Counted from the first letter of the stretch, positions 37,484-46,077 are shown. The stretch is DNA of 64,000 bases from Hyalangium ruber (GCF_034259325.1 NZ_JAXIVS010000016.1:62001-126000), one strand, 5' to 3'. Made by a program: numbers and translations. The notes: generated by a model from the sequence alone, not told the origin.

Positions 37484-39141
37484 ACCCGCCTCCCGCTCCC
37501 GGCTTCTTCCGCCACCTGTGGCTCTTGTGGGGCCTGCGGCTGCAGATCGGCCTCAACCGGGGCTCCGGTCGGCCCAGCAAGCTCCTGGCGGTGGCCACCT
37601 TCGTGGCCTCGAGCGCCCCGGCGCTCTTCTTCGGGCTCGTTTTCTTCGGGCTCATGCGGCTGCGGCCCGTGGCCATGAGCAACGTGTGGCCCTACTTCAT
37701 CCTCAACCTGCTGTGCTTCGTCACCGCCGCCGTGTGGGTGACCTGGCCGCTGCTGTCCGCGGGCGTGGATGACCACTCGGAGTTGAGCCGGTACGCCGCC
37801 TTCCCCATCTCGCCCTTCCGGCTGCTCATCTCCTCCACCGTGGCCAGCCTCTTCGAGCCGCGCGCGCTCGTCTTCTACGCGCCCCTCACGGGCGCCGCCG
37901 TGGGCTACGCCTCGGTGTACCGCCTGCACGCGCCGTGGATGGCCGCGCTCAACTACGTGCTCTTCGCGCTGCTGTGCGCCGCCTGGAGCCGCGTGGGCCT
38001 CTATGCCGTACTCAACGTGCTGCGTGAGAAGCGCAGCGCTGAAATCATTGGCGGCGGCTTCGTCCTGTTCCTCGTCGCCGCCTCGTTCATCCCTCCCGTG
38101 GACACCTCGTGGCTCACGGAGGTGATGGGCGAGGCCGGCGTGGGCGGGCTGGACATGAGCATCATCGTCAACGCCGCCCGGGCGCTGGGCCGCGTTCCCA
38201 GTGGCTTCTTCGGGGACTCGCTGCGGCAGCTCGCCCTGGGGCGCCTGCGCATCGCCACCATGGAGTCGTTTGGGCTGGGCTTCTTCGCCCTCGTCGGCCT
38301 GGTGGTGGCCTACATCCTGCTGCTGCGCTTCCACCGCCAGGCGGGGCGCGCGGGGCCGGCGATGAAGGAGTCGGGCGACAATGATCCGTTCGCCCGGACG
38401 TCCACGCGCTTCCGCACGCTCGTCGTCCGCGAGGCGCTGGACCTGTGGCGCAACCCGCGCGCGCGGCTGCTCATCTCCGTGCCGTTCGTGCTCGCCATCC
38501 TCCTGAAGCTGCTGTCCGGACGCGCCCTCTTCGTGTACCTGCTCGGGCAGTCGGCGGATGCGTGGCTGATGGGCGGCCTGGCCGTCTATGGCGCCGTCGT
38601 CATCTCCTCCACCTTCTCGCAGAACACGTTCGCTTATGACGGGCACGGCTTCGCCGTGTTCCTCACCGCGCCCATGGAACTGGCGGACGTGCTCCGCGCC
38701 AAGAACCTGGTGCAGGGCACGGCGGGCTTGAGCATGGCGCTGTTGGTGGGGCTGTTCTACCGGGTCTACTTCGGCCACGGCACGTGGGTGGACTTCCTGT
38801 GCGCGGTGGCCTCGGTGGCCGCGGTGGTGCCCGTGCTGTTGGCCGCGGGCAACTTCCTGTCGCTGTACTTCCCGGTGAAGTTCCACGCCAGCCTGAAGCG
38901 CCGCGACAAGCTGCCGCTCATGGCCTCCATGCTGGGCATCGTCGCCGCGAGCGTGGGCTGCATGCCCTTCGGCTGGGCGCTGCGGCTCGCGGGCAAGTCG
39001 GGGCCCACGCTGCAAACGGTGGCGATGATCGCCCTGTTCGCCGGGCTGTACGCCGTGCTCTACCGGGCCGTGCTTCCCCTGGCGCTGCGCCTGCTGGAGC
39101 AGCGCCGGGAGATCGTCCTGCGCGCCGTTACCCGGGAGTAG
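37480..39141 (+). CDS. ABC transporter permease, multi-span
   Basis: A 553-residue membrane protein from the GTG overlapping the ATPase stop. It has about 12 hydrophobic segments, for example LAVATFVASSAPALFFGLVF, PYFILNLLCFVTAAVWV, MIALFAGLYAVLYRAVLPL, in two halves separated by a charged loop near residues 290-320. That is roughly twice the usual ABC-2 permease, so one polypeptide may supply both membrane halves. No known family name was recognised with certainty. It forms an exporter with the upstream ATPase. Confidence 0.85.
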   Translation: MNPPPAPGFFRHLWLLWGLRLQIGLNRGSGRPSKLLAVATFVASSAPALFFGLVFFGLMRLRPVAMSNVWPYFILNLLCFVTAAVWVTWPLLSAGVDDHSELSRYAAFPISPFRLLISSTVASLFEPRALVFYAPLTGAAVGYASVYRLHAPWMAALNYVLFALLCAAWSRVGLYAVLNVLREKRSAEIIGGGFVLFLVAASFIPPVDTSWLTEVMGEAGVGGLDMSIIVNAARALGRVPSGFFGDSLRQLALGRLRIATMESFGLGFFALVGLVVAYILLLRFHRQAGRAGPAMKESGDNDPFARTSTRFRTLVVREALDLWRNPRARLLISVPFVLAILLKLLSGRALFVYLLGQSADAWLMGGLAVYGAVVISSTFSQNTFAYDGHGFAVFLTAPMELADVLRAKNLVQGTAGLSMALLVGLFYRVYFGHGTWVDFLCAVASVAAVVPVLLAAGNFLSLYFPVKFHASLKRRDKLPLMASMLGIVAASVGCMPFGWALRLAGKSGPTLQTVAMIALFAGLYAVLYRAVLPLALRLLEQRREIVLRAVTRE

Positions 39142-39150
39142 CGGCGGAAC

Positions 39151-39840
39151 TCAGTACTGCAGGCCGGGGACGCGAGCGCCCGCCGTCCAGCCGCGGTTGT
39201 GGGCGCTGAAGACGCCCACGCCGTAGGCGCTGCCCTTGGCCTCGATGGTGCGCCCATCGCCCAGGCTGATGGCGACGTGGCCGGGGCGGAAGAGCAGCGC
39301 GCCGCGGGTGCGCAGCGCCTCTTCCACGGACATCGTCGTTCCCGCGCGCTGCGCGTGGGGCAGCTGGTTCATCGTCCCGTCCGGGATGGAGACACCCGCC
39401 TGGTGCGCGGCCCACTGCACCAGCTCCGAGCAGTCGAAGGCGCGGGGGTTCGAGTCGTTCAGGTTGACCTCGGCGCCGAAGATGTAGCGGTCACCGGCCT
39501 GGGACAGCGCGCGCTGCACGAAGTTCTCGGCGGTGCCACGGCCACCAGGGCCCGGCTGCGGCGCGGGAGGCGTCGCGCCACCGGTGCGGTTCAGCTTGCC
39601 CCACGTCTGGGGACCGACGACGCCGTCCGTGCTGATGCCCTGGGCGCGCTGGAAGGCCACCACCGCCGCCTTCGTCTTCGGGCCAAAGGCGCCGTCCACG
39701 GGACCGGGGTTGAAGCCCGCGGCCTTCAGCTTGTTCTGAAGATCCGTCACCGCGGGGCCCTTGGAGCCCTCACGCAGGGTGGGGAGGTTGGTACGAGCAG
39801 TCTGGGCGGTGACGCGGCTGGAAGAGATAGGAGCAACCAT
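39151..39840 (-). CDS. peptidoglycan-binding NlpC/P60-type hydrolase without signal peptide
   Basis: A 229-residue protein. Residues about 20-85 are a PG_binding_1 domain (LREGSKGPAVTDLQNKL, VDGAFGPKTKAAVVAFQ), then a Pro/Gly linker, then an NlpC/P60-like domain with the catalytic Cys in AFDCSELVQWA and the His in PGHVAISLGDGRTIE. Substrates are peptide crosslinks of peptidoglycan. The N-terminus (MVAPISSSRVTAQTART) has no signal peptide, so export would need a different route (type VI or lysis-type release), or the protein acts after lysis. A hairpin overlapping its ribosome site may control translation. Confidence 0.9.
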   Translation of the reverse strand: MVAPISSSRVTAQTARTNLPTLREGSKGPAVTDLQNKLKAAGFNPGPVDGAFGPKTKAAVVAFQRAQGISTDGVVGPQTWGKLNRTGGATPPAPQPGPGGRGTAENFVQRALSQAGDRYIFGAEVNLNDSNPRAFDCSELVQWAAHQAGVSIPDGTMNQLPHAQRAGTTMSVEEALRTRGALLFRPGHVAISLGDGRTIEAKGSAYGVGVFSAHNRGWTAGARVPGLQY

Positions 39841-39848
39841 GACAACGA

Positions 39849-39876
39849 CCTCATGTCGGAAGTGGCTTACATGAGG
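39849..39876 (-). promoter_or_regulatory. hairpin covering the ribosome site of the NlpC/P60 gene
   Basis: CCTCATGT and ACATGAGG (39849-39856 and 39869-39876) form a perfect 8-bp stem with a 12-nt loop in the mRNA leader. The only Shine-Dalgarno-like GAGG lies inside the 3' arm, eight bases before the ATG. Pairing would hide it, so the hairpin may act as a translational switch or thermosensor. Confidence 0.5.
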
Positions 39877-39919
39877 GTTATCGGCAGAGGTGGCGCGGAG
39901 TTGCTGAAAAAGCCTTCCT

Positions 39920-41071
39920 TTACCTACCTCCGAGCCACCGGAGGCCCCAGGCCGTCAATAATCCCAGGTAGTTACCCAACGCGAAGCCGGCCAGCGCCAG
40001 CGTGAGGCCCGGCCCCACCAGCACCCGGTTCTTCAGCGCGGCGGCCATCGGGCCGATCTGCGCCGGCCCGTAGATGGTGGCCGTGGAGCAGATCAGCGTG
40101 CTGTCCACATCGATGCGCAGCAGGACCGAGAGCGCGGTGTGGATGACGATGGCCAGCCCCATCACCAGCCACACATAGAGGAACAGGGTCATGCTGCCCC
40201 CGCTCAGCATCCGCAGGTCGGCCAGCGAGCCCATGGCCACGCAGAAGATGAGGAGCAGGTACTCCCCCAGTTCGTAGGCGCCCCGGAGCGTGCGCACCCG
40301 GGGGAACAGCGAGGCCACGATGCCCAGCGTGGTGATGATCAGCAGCGCCGGACCGGCCTCCAGCTTCTCGACGAGGAGCAGCGTCCCGCCAAGCCCCACC
40401 ACCGCGATGAGGAGCGAGAGCCCGAAGCCCAGTCCCATGTCTCGCAGGTGGTGCCGCGTCCACGCGCCGAGCCCCTCGCCCGGGTGCTCGAAGGCCTCAT
40501 GATGCGGCGCGGCGGTGAACGGGGGCAGCAAGCGCAGCAACAACCGCTGCGCGAACGTGAGCATGAAGATGAGGTAGACGCCGCCCGCGGCCAGGTCCGC
40601 TGTGTTGAGCAGGACGAACGTCTCGCTGCGCACCTCCAGCGCGCGCCCGATGGCGGCCATGTTGGCGGTGCCCCCGACGTAGACGCCCACCAGCATGCCA
40701 GCGATCTTCCACCACTCGTCGGTCCGATCCCGGAAGTACCAGCCCACGACGGCGGCTGCCGCCACCGCCGCGACACAGGCTCCCACGAAGGAGATGAGGA
40801 GGGAGCGCGCGAGCCTGGGCCACTGGCGCACGTCGGTGGAGAACAGCAGCAGGGGAATGGCCAGCGGGACGGCGGCCTCGCTCACGCGCATCGAGGTGTC
40901 CTGGGACAACCGGAGCCCTGGCACGTTCCCGGCCAGCACTCCCGCCACGTAGCAGAGCGTCACCGGGCCCAGGAACTTCGCCAGGCGGAAGCGCTCGCCC
41001 GCCCAGAGGGCCCCCGCCGGCAAGAGCAGACAGAACAACACCTGGAGGACGGTCATCCCGAGGCCGCTCAT
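39920..41071 (-). CDS. DUF819-family membrane protein
   Basis: A 383-residue polytopic protein with about 10-11 membrane segments (VLQVLFCLLLPAGALWAGER, SLLISFVGACVAAVAAAAVV, PGLTLALAGFALGNYLGLL). Family features: PLAIPLLLFSTDVRQW near the start, GVYVGGTANMAAIGRAL in the middle and STATIYGPAQIGPMAAALKN near the end, which match DUF819 (YjcL-like) proteins. The transport substrate of the family is not established to my knowledge. The ATG at 41071 overlaps the stop of the PLP-enzyme gene (ATGA), so the two are translated together and may act on the same compound. Confidence 0.85.
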   Translation of the reverse strand: MSGLGMTVLQVLFCLLLPAGALWAGERFRLAKFLGPVTLCYVAGVLAGNVPGLRLSQDTSMRVSEAAVPLAIPLLLFSTDVRQWPRLARSLLISFVGACVAAVAAAAVVGWYFRDRTDEWWKIAGMLVGVYVGGTANMAAIGRALEVRSETFVLLNTADLAAGGVYLIFMLTFAQRLLLRLLPPFTAAPHHEAFEHPGEGLGAWTRHHLRDMGLGFGLSLLIAVVGLGGTLLLVEKLEAGPALLIITTLGIVASLFPRVRTLRGAYELGEYLLLIFCVAMGSLADLRMLSGGSMTLFLYVWLVMGLAIVIHTALSVLLRIDVDSTLICSTATIYGPAQIGPMAAALKNRVLVGPGLTLALAGFALGNYLGLLTAWGLRWLGGR

Positions 41072-42387
41072 GCGCGGTCGAAGGTGCCGTCGAGGAAGTC
41101 CAGGAGGAAGCCATCCACCTGCTTGCGGTCCGGAATGGCCCCGACCATGCCGTACATCGCCGCGCTGCCCTCCGGCGCCGGCTCTCCCGCCGCGAGCTTC
41201 GAGGCGCAATCGCGCAGGTCCGCGAGCAGCACATCCGCCACGCGCTCATGCGCCGGGGTGATCATGCAGTGCAGCGCCGGGGGCGACTGCTGCCGGTCCA
41301 ACTTCCAGCCCCGGGCCTCCATCGCATCGCCCAGCTCGTACACGTTGAGCGAATCCGAGGCGAACGCGAACACGCTCATGTGCGGCGAGCCCAGCACCTG
41401 CAGGCCGGGGATCGCCCGGATGCCGGCGATCAGCTTGTCCGTCGTGGCGAGGATGCGCCGCGCGTTGTCGAGGTAGCCCTCCTCACCCAGGTAGTGCATC
41501 ACCGCCCAGGCCGCGGCGATGGCACCGCCCGGCCGCGTGCCCGTCATCGACGGCGAGGCATACAGGCCTCCGGGCCAGTTCGAGTACGTATAGAACTGGT
41601 TCCGCCGCAGCGCCCGGTTGCGGTGCAGCACCACCGAGGCGCCCTTGGCGGCGTAGCCGTACTTGTGGAGGTCCGCGGACATCGAGGTGACGCCCGGCAC
41701 CGAGAAGTCGAAGGGAGGAATGTCCCGGCCGAGCTTCCGGACGAACGGCAACATGAAGCCCCCGAGGCACGCGTCGACGTGGCACAGCAGCCCGCGCGCC
41801 TGTGCCAGCGCGGCCAGCTCGGTGATGGGGTCGACGACACCATGCGGGTACGGCGGGGCGCTGCCGACGATGAGCGCCGTGTTCGGAGTGATGAGCCGCT
41901 CTACGTCCCGCACGTCCACCCGGAAGTCCGGAGCCACGGCCGCGTGACGCACCTCGACATCGAAGTAGTGCGCCGCCTTCTCGAAGGCGGGGTGGACCGT
42001 GGTGGGGACGATCATCTCCGGGCGGGCGATGCCCTTCTCGTTGCGGGCCCACTCCCGGGCGGCCTTCACCGTCATCATGATGCTCTCGGTGCCGCCCGTG
42101 GTCATCGTGCCAGCCACGTCCGCATCGCCCTGGAAGAGCTCGGTGGCCATGGACACCACCTCGCACTCCATCCGCCGCAGCGAGGGAAAGGCGAGGGGCG
42201 ACAGCCCGTTCTCCGACATGAACTCGCCGTAGGCCTCGCGCAGCAGCCGCGAGTGCTCCTCGTCCACGTAATAGACGAGGCTGAACGTGCGGCCTTCCTT
42301 CCACCGCGCGTCCTCCGCGTGCATCGCCCGCAGCTCGGCGAGCACGTCATCCTTCGTTCGCTTCGTCTTCGGCAGCGACTTCGACAT
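41068..42387 (-). CDS. PLP-dependent group II decarboxylase / sphingosine-1-phosphate-lyase-like enzyme
   Basis: A 439-residue aspartate-aminotransferase-fold enzyme. The PLP lysine is in SADLHKYGYAAKGASVVLHR, the phosphate-binding region in GTMTTGGTESIMMTVKAARE, and the Asp contacting the ring in LCHVDACLGGF. The blocks NWPGGLYASPSMTGTRPGG and YLGEEGYLDNARRIL resemble eukaryotic sphingosine-1-phosphate lyase more than glutamate or aromatic decarboxylases. Some bacteria, including myxobacteria, contain sphingolipids, so cleavage of a long-chain base phosphate is a possible role; amino acid decarboxylation remains an alternative. There is no membrane anchor, unlike the eukaryotic enzyme. It is coupled to the DUF819 gene. 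Confidence 0.88.
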   Translation of the reverse strand: MSKSLPKTKRTKDDVLAELRAMHAEDARWKEGRTFSLVYYVDEEHSRLLREAYGEFMSENGLSPLAFPSLRRMECEVVSMATELFQGDADVAGTMTTGGTESIMMTVKAAREWARNEKGIARPEMIVPTTVHPAFEKAAHYFDVEVRHAAVAPDFRVDVRDVERLITPNTALIVGSAPPYPHGVVDPITELAALAQARGLLCHVDACLGGFMLPFVRKLGRDIPPFDFSVPGVTSMSADLHKYGYAAKGASVVLHRNRALRRNQFYTYSNWPGGLYASPSMTGTRPGGAIAAAWAVMHYLGEEGYLDNARRILATTDKLIAGIRAIPGLQVLGSPHMSVFAFASDSLNVYELGDAMEARGWKLDRQQSPPALHCMITPAHERVADVLLADLRDCASKLAAGEPAPEGSAAMYGMVGAIPDRKQVDGFLLDFLDGTFDRA

Positions 42388-42620
42388 CCGGGCCTCCCGC
42401 GCGGCCGCTCTCGGCCCGCCGGGCGGATTACGGCTGCTTTTTCACGGCGAGTCCTCTGTTTTCGTGTCGCGGGCGCCGTCTCTTGCAGCTCCAATCCCTT
42501 ACAGCATTGTCCGGAAATCCTCGGTTCCCTGCAGCTTCCAGGGGAAGCGCGGGCCTCTGCCACCAAAGTGGAGTCGCCGAGAAGATGCACTTCACTGGCG
42601 GTGGCGCGTAGCATTGCGCC

Positions 42621-43109
42621 ATGAGCATCAACGCGTGGCTCCAGGAGTTTCGCGCACTCCATAAGCGTGCGCGGCAGAAGCAGCTGAACGCCGAGGAGAA
42701 GGAGCTGTACCTCACCGCTCGCGAGCAGTTCGCGCGCGCGCTGACGGCGGCCCAGGGGATGACGCTCAAGCCTGGGGAGATGGCGCGCCAGACGTTCCGC
42801 GTCGCGCAGGCGATGCAGATCGAGCTCAGCCTCAACTCGGGCATCGTCCGCGCGATGACGCTGGACGTCTCCCGAGGCGGCTTCTCGGTCGTGCTCGGCA
42901 AGCCTCCCGGGGAGAACGAGCAGGTGGGCTACACGCTGAGGATGCCGGATGGGATGGACCCCATCATCGGCCGGGCGCGTGTGGTCGCCTCGAAGAAGCA
43001 GATTGGCAACTACCGGCTCTCGTTCTCGTTCGAGAACATGTCCGACCATGACGGGGAGCGGCTGGAGGGGGTGCTGTTCGACGCCGCCCTCTCGCGCATC
43101 CCGGGCTGA
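42621..43109 (+). CDS. PilZ-domain protein
   Basis: A 162-residue protein. An N-terminal charged helix (LQEFRALHKRARQKQLNAEE) precedes a PilZ-type beta barrel: RQTFR (the RxxxR c-di-GMP motif), LDVSRGGFSVVL (the D/NxSxxG motif), VGYTLRMPDG and GRARVVASKKQIGNYRLSFS. Both c-di-GMP motifs are present, so binding is likely. The gene lies eight bases before a ParA-like ATPase gene, suggesting a two-part module linking a second messenger to cell polarity or localisation. It diverges from the PLP-enzyme gene. Confidence 0.9.
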   Translation: MSINAWLQEFRALHKRARQKQLNAEEKELYLTAREQFARALTAAQGMTLKPGEMARQTFRVAQAMQIELSLNSGIVRAMTLDVSRGGFSVVLGKPPGENEQVGYTLRMPDGMDPIIGRARVVASKKQIGNYRLSFSFENMSDHDGERLEGVLFDAALSRIPG

Positions 43110-43117
43110 GCAGACAG

Positions 43118-43879
43118 ATGCCGATGCTCGGGTTCTCCACCATCAAGGGTGGAGTCGGGAAGACCACCCTTTGCGTCCACGTCGCCGCCGCCCTGGCGGA
43201 TGCCGGGCACCGGGTGCTGCTGATGGACCTGGACCCGCAGGCGCACGCCTCGCTGGTGCTGGGCCTGGAGCCCGCGGATGTGCCCTGCGTGGCGGATGCC
43301 TTCGGTCCCCGCCCCCGCCACAAGCTGGAGGAGGTGGTGGTGGCCTCGCCCAAGCGGCCCAACCTCTTCATCGCCCGAGCCCACCCGCGCATGGCGACGC
43401 TGGAACGTGAGCTCTTCCAGTGGGGCCATCGCCTGCAAGCCATCCCCCGAGCGCTCAAGACGCTGAGCTGGACGCCGGACATCGTCATCGCCGACACGCC
43501 CCCGAGCCTCGGCGCCTTCACCGAGGCAGTGCTCCACTCCGCCGATGTGGTGGCGGCTCCGGTGCCCACCGGCGCCTTCGCGCTGCAAGGGCTGGGAGAG
43601 ATCGAAACCGCCTGGCGCGAGGTGCGCGAGGAGGGCGGCCAGCTGGTGGCGGTGGTCAACCTGTGGGACCGCCGCACCACGGCCACCAACGACGCGATGG
43701 ACGCCGCGCTGAAGGAGTCCACCGTGCCCGTGCTGCGCATGCGCATCCCTCGCTCGGAGGCCATCAACCAGGCCGGCCTCGGCTACGAGGTGGTCTTCGA
43801 TACCAGCCCCAGCGCCCCGGGCGCGGAGGAGCTGCGCGAGCTGGCCCGAGAGCTGGGCCGCCGCGCCGGGCTGCGCTGA
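43118..43879 (+). CDS. ParA/MinD-family ATPase (orphan)
   Basis: A 253-residue P-loop ATPase. The deviant Walker A motif is KGGVGKTT at residues 10-17, with Walker A' LLMDLDPQAHASL and Walker B DIVIADTPPSLG. There is no adjacent parB and no DNA-binding helix-turn-helix, so it is an orphan ParA that more likely positions a protein complex than a chromosome. The coupling to a PilZ gene fits polarity or motility systems. It has no C-terminal amphipathic MinD-like helix. Confidence 0.92.
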   Translation: MPMLGFSTIKGGVGKTTLCVHVAAALADAGHRVLLMDLDPQAHASLVLGLEPADVPCVADAFGPRPRHKLEEVVVASPKRPNLFIARAHPRMATLERELFQWGHRLQAIPRALKTLSWTPDIVIADTPPSLGAFTEAVLHSADVVAAPVPTGAFALQGLGEIETAWREVREEGGQLVAVVNLWDRRTTATNDAMDAALKESTVPVLRMRIPRSEAINQAGLGYEVVFDTSPSAPGAEELRELARELGRRAGLR

Positions 43880-44045
43880 AGCCGGAGGCACGTCTGGTCG
43901 GCCCCCCTTGAGGAGCCGGGCCACCGAGCCGCCACCGCATGCGCCGTCACATCGGCGCCGTGCCCAATCTAGCCGCAAGAAACCAGTCCGAGGCCGACGA
44001 ACGGCGGCAGCGCCGTGCGCCCTCACCGAGGAGCGTGAACCCGTG

Positions 44046-45098
44046 ATGCCAGTCGATTCGACTCCGGCGGCCCGTTACGTGGAGCACATCGTCCCCTTCC
44101 AGGCAGGGGACGGCCGCCCGCTCAACCTCGTCCACATCCAGGGGCACCGGGAGCCGACCAAAGGACCGGTCGTCCTGGTCCATGGGGCGGGGGTCCGCGC
44201 CAACATCTTCCGTGCGCCCGTGAAGCAGACGGTCGTCGATGCCCTGCTCGAGGCCGGCTACGACGTGTGGCTGGAGAACTGGCGCGCGAGCATCGACCTC
44301 GAACCCAACGAGTGGACGCTCGACCAGGCAGCCGTCCACGACCACCCGAAGGCCATCCAGAAGATCGTCCAGGAGACGGGGCGGGACGAGGTGAAGGCCA
44401 TCGTCCACTGCCAGGGCTCGACGAGCTTCATGCTCTCGGCGGTGGCGGGGCTCGTGCCACAGGTGAAGGTCATCCTCAGCAATGCCGTCGCCCTGCACCC
44501 GAGGGTGCCGCGCTCGGCCCAGCTCAAGGCGCGCTACGCCGTGCCGCTCGTGGCGAGGATGACGCACTACTTGGATCCGCAGTGGGGCCTCGAGGCGAAG
44601 GGCTTCACCCCCAAGGCCATCACCCTGCTGGTGAAGGCCACCCACCACGAGTGCGACAACACGGTATGCCGGCTGGCGAGCTTCACCTACGGCACGGGGT
44701 TCCCGACGCTCTGGCGGCACGAGAACCTCAACCCCGAAACGCACGAGTGGCTGAAGCACGAGCTGGCCAAGGTGCCCCTCACCTTCTTCCAGCAGATGGC
44801 CGAGTGCCTGCGCGCGGGCCACCTGGTCCCCGTGGAGGGCTACCGGGAGCTGCCCGAGGACGTGTCCGAGCGCCCGCCGGAGACGGACGCGCGCTTCATC
44901 TTCCTCGCGGGGGAGCTCAACCAGTGCTTCCTGGCGGAGAGCCAGCGCCGCACCTATGAGCATCTGTCGCGCTACCGGCCCGGCTACCACGCGCTGCATG
45001 TGATTCCCGAGTACGGACACCTCGACATCTTCATGGGCAAGGACGCCGCCCGGGATGTCTTCCCCCTCATCGTCTCCGAGCTGGACAAGCCGGTCTGA
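44046..45098 (+). CDS. alpha/beta hydrolase with cysteine nucleophile, first gene of the GMC cluster
   Basis: A 350-residue alpha/beta-hydrolase fold. The ATG at 44046 is chosen because GAGGAG precedes it; the frame is open upstream. The oxyanion region is VVLVHGAGVRANIF and the nucleophile elbow is IVHCQGSTSF, with Cys122 where most lipases have Ser, as in PHA synthases (GxCxG). The general-base His is in IPEYGHLDIFMG. The acid position (FLAGELNQCF) has no clear Asp. It is the first of five packed genes (gap to the next: 12 bp). In other bacteria, similar hydrolase domains occur fused or next to cholesterol-oxidase-like GMC proteins, so lipid ester or thioester chemistry is likely. Confidence 0.88.
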   Translation: MPVDSTPAARYVEHIVPFQAGDGRPLNLVHIQGHREPTKGPVVLVHGAGVRANIFRAPVKQTVVDALLEAGYDVWLENWRASIDLEPNEWTLDQAAVHDHPKAIQKIVQETGRDEVKAIVHCQGSTSFMLSAVAGLVPQVKVILSNAVALHPRVPRSAQLKARYAVPLVARMTHYLDPQWGLEAKGFTPKAITLLVKATHHECDNTVCRLASFTYGTGFPTLWRHENLNPETHEWLKHELAKVPLTFFQQMAECLRAGHLVPVEGYRELPEDVSERPPETDARFIFLAGELNQCFLAESQRRTYEHLSRYRPGYHALHVIPEYGHLDIFMGKDAARDVFPLIVSELDKPV

Positions 45099-45110
45099 AG
45101 GAGCACCGCC

Positions 45111-46043
45111 ATGTGGATGATGCCCAGACGAATCAAGCGGCAGCAGGGACGCTACTCGAAGGTGGATGGCATTCCCTACGAGCTCCCCATCAACTCCCAG
45201 GCGTCCCCCGCGCTGATGGCGGCGTTCACCATCGACGCGCGAAAGGCCGCCGCGCTGCTGCCCGGCAACGAGGTGCATCCGCTGCGGCTGTGGGGCAACA
45301 AGGGCGTGCTGTTCGTCACCGTCATCGACTACCGCACCACCGACATCGGGCCCTACATCGAGTTCAGCATCGCCATCGCCTGCACCCATGGGCCCAAGTC
45401 CGCGCCGCCGCTGCTGCCAGTCCTCTTCCAGAAGCACTACGGGCTGGGCCAGTACGTGGTGGACCTGCCGGTGAGCACGGAGATCTCCGTGAAGGGCGGC
45501 AAGGGCATCTGGGGCATGCCCAAGCACCAGGCCAACCTGGACTTCCAAATCACGGAGCGCACGGTCAGCAGCCAGTACGACAAGGACGGCCAGCTCGCGG
45601 TGCGCATCGAGATCGACAAACCCCGGCGCTCGTGGCTGCCCATACGCGCCAGCGGTGCCAACTACTGCCAGTTCCGCGGGATGCTGATGAAGTCCTTCAT
45701 CTACTTCCGCGGGAAGTTCGGCTTCATCCTCGGGCGCAAGGCCAAGGCCCGGCTGACGTTGGGACAGCACCCACGCGCGCAGCCGCTCAAGTCGCTGGGC
45801 ATCGCCTCCAAGCCGTTCTTCGTGGGCTTCCTCCCAGCCTCCAGCGGCGTGCTGGACGACCACTTCGAGTGCTGGTTCCTCAGCTACCCCGAGCTGCCCG
45901 CCACGCAGCCCGAGGGCCTGGAGAGCGTGGTGGACCTCGGCCTGAGCCAGCAGTGGCTATCGCCCCCCGGTGAGGAGCCGAGCCAGCCCGAGCCCCGTCG
46001 GCTCGACAGCGGCGCGGACCTCGGAATGGGGCTGCACTCATGA
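45111..46043 (+). CDS. acetoacetate-decarboxylase-fold protein
   Basis: A 310-residue protein with AGGAG before its ATG. It has the ADC-family motif around IWGMPKHQANLDF; Lys138 matches the Schiff-base lysine of clostridial acetoacetate decarboxylase, but the following lysine, which tunes its pKa, is His139. It also keeps GIPYELPINSQASPALMAAF at the start and a long beta region. The change suggests a related reaction (aldol, retro-aldol or decarboxylation of a larger keto acid) rather than acetone formation. Second gene of the cluster; 34 bp precede the patatin gene. Confidence 0.85.
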   Translation: MWMMPRRIKRQQGRYSKVDGIPYELPINSQASPALMAAFTIDARKAAALLPGNEVHPLRLWGNKGVLFVTVIDYRTTDIGPYIEFSIAIACTHGPKSAPPLLPVLFQKHYGLGQYVVDLPVSTEISVKGGKGIWGMPKHQANLDFQITERTVSSQYDKDGQLAVRIEIDKPRRSWLPIRASGANYCQFRGMLMKSFIYFRGKFGFILGRKAKARLTLGQHPRAQPLKSLGIASKPFFVGFLPASSGVLDDHFECWFLSYPELPATQPEGLESVVDLGLSQQWLSPPGEEPSQPEPRRLDSGADLGMGLHS

Positions 46044-46077
46044 AGCGCCCGCTCCTTCCGCGGGTGGAGGCGCGGTC

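Noticed and set aside
42602-42620. A sigma-54-like TGGC ... TTGC pattern just before the PilZ start
   Set aside because: The GG-GC spacing is 11 instead of 10 and it abuts the start codon, leaving no room for a leader.
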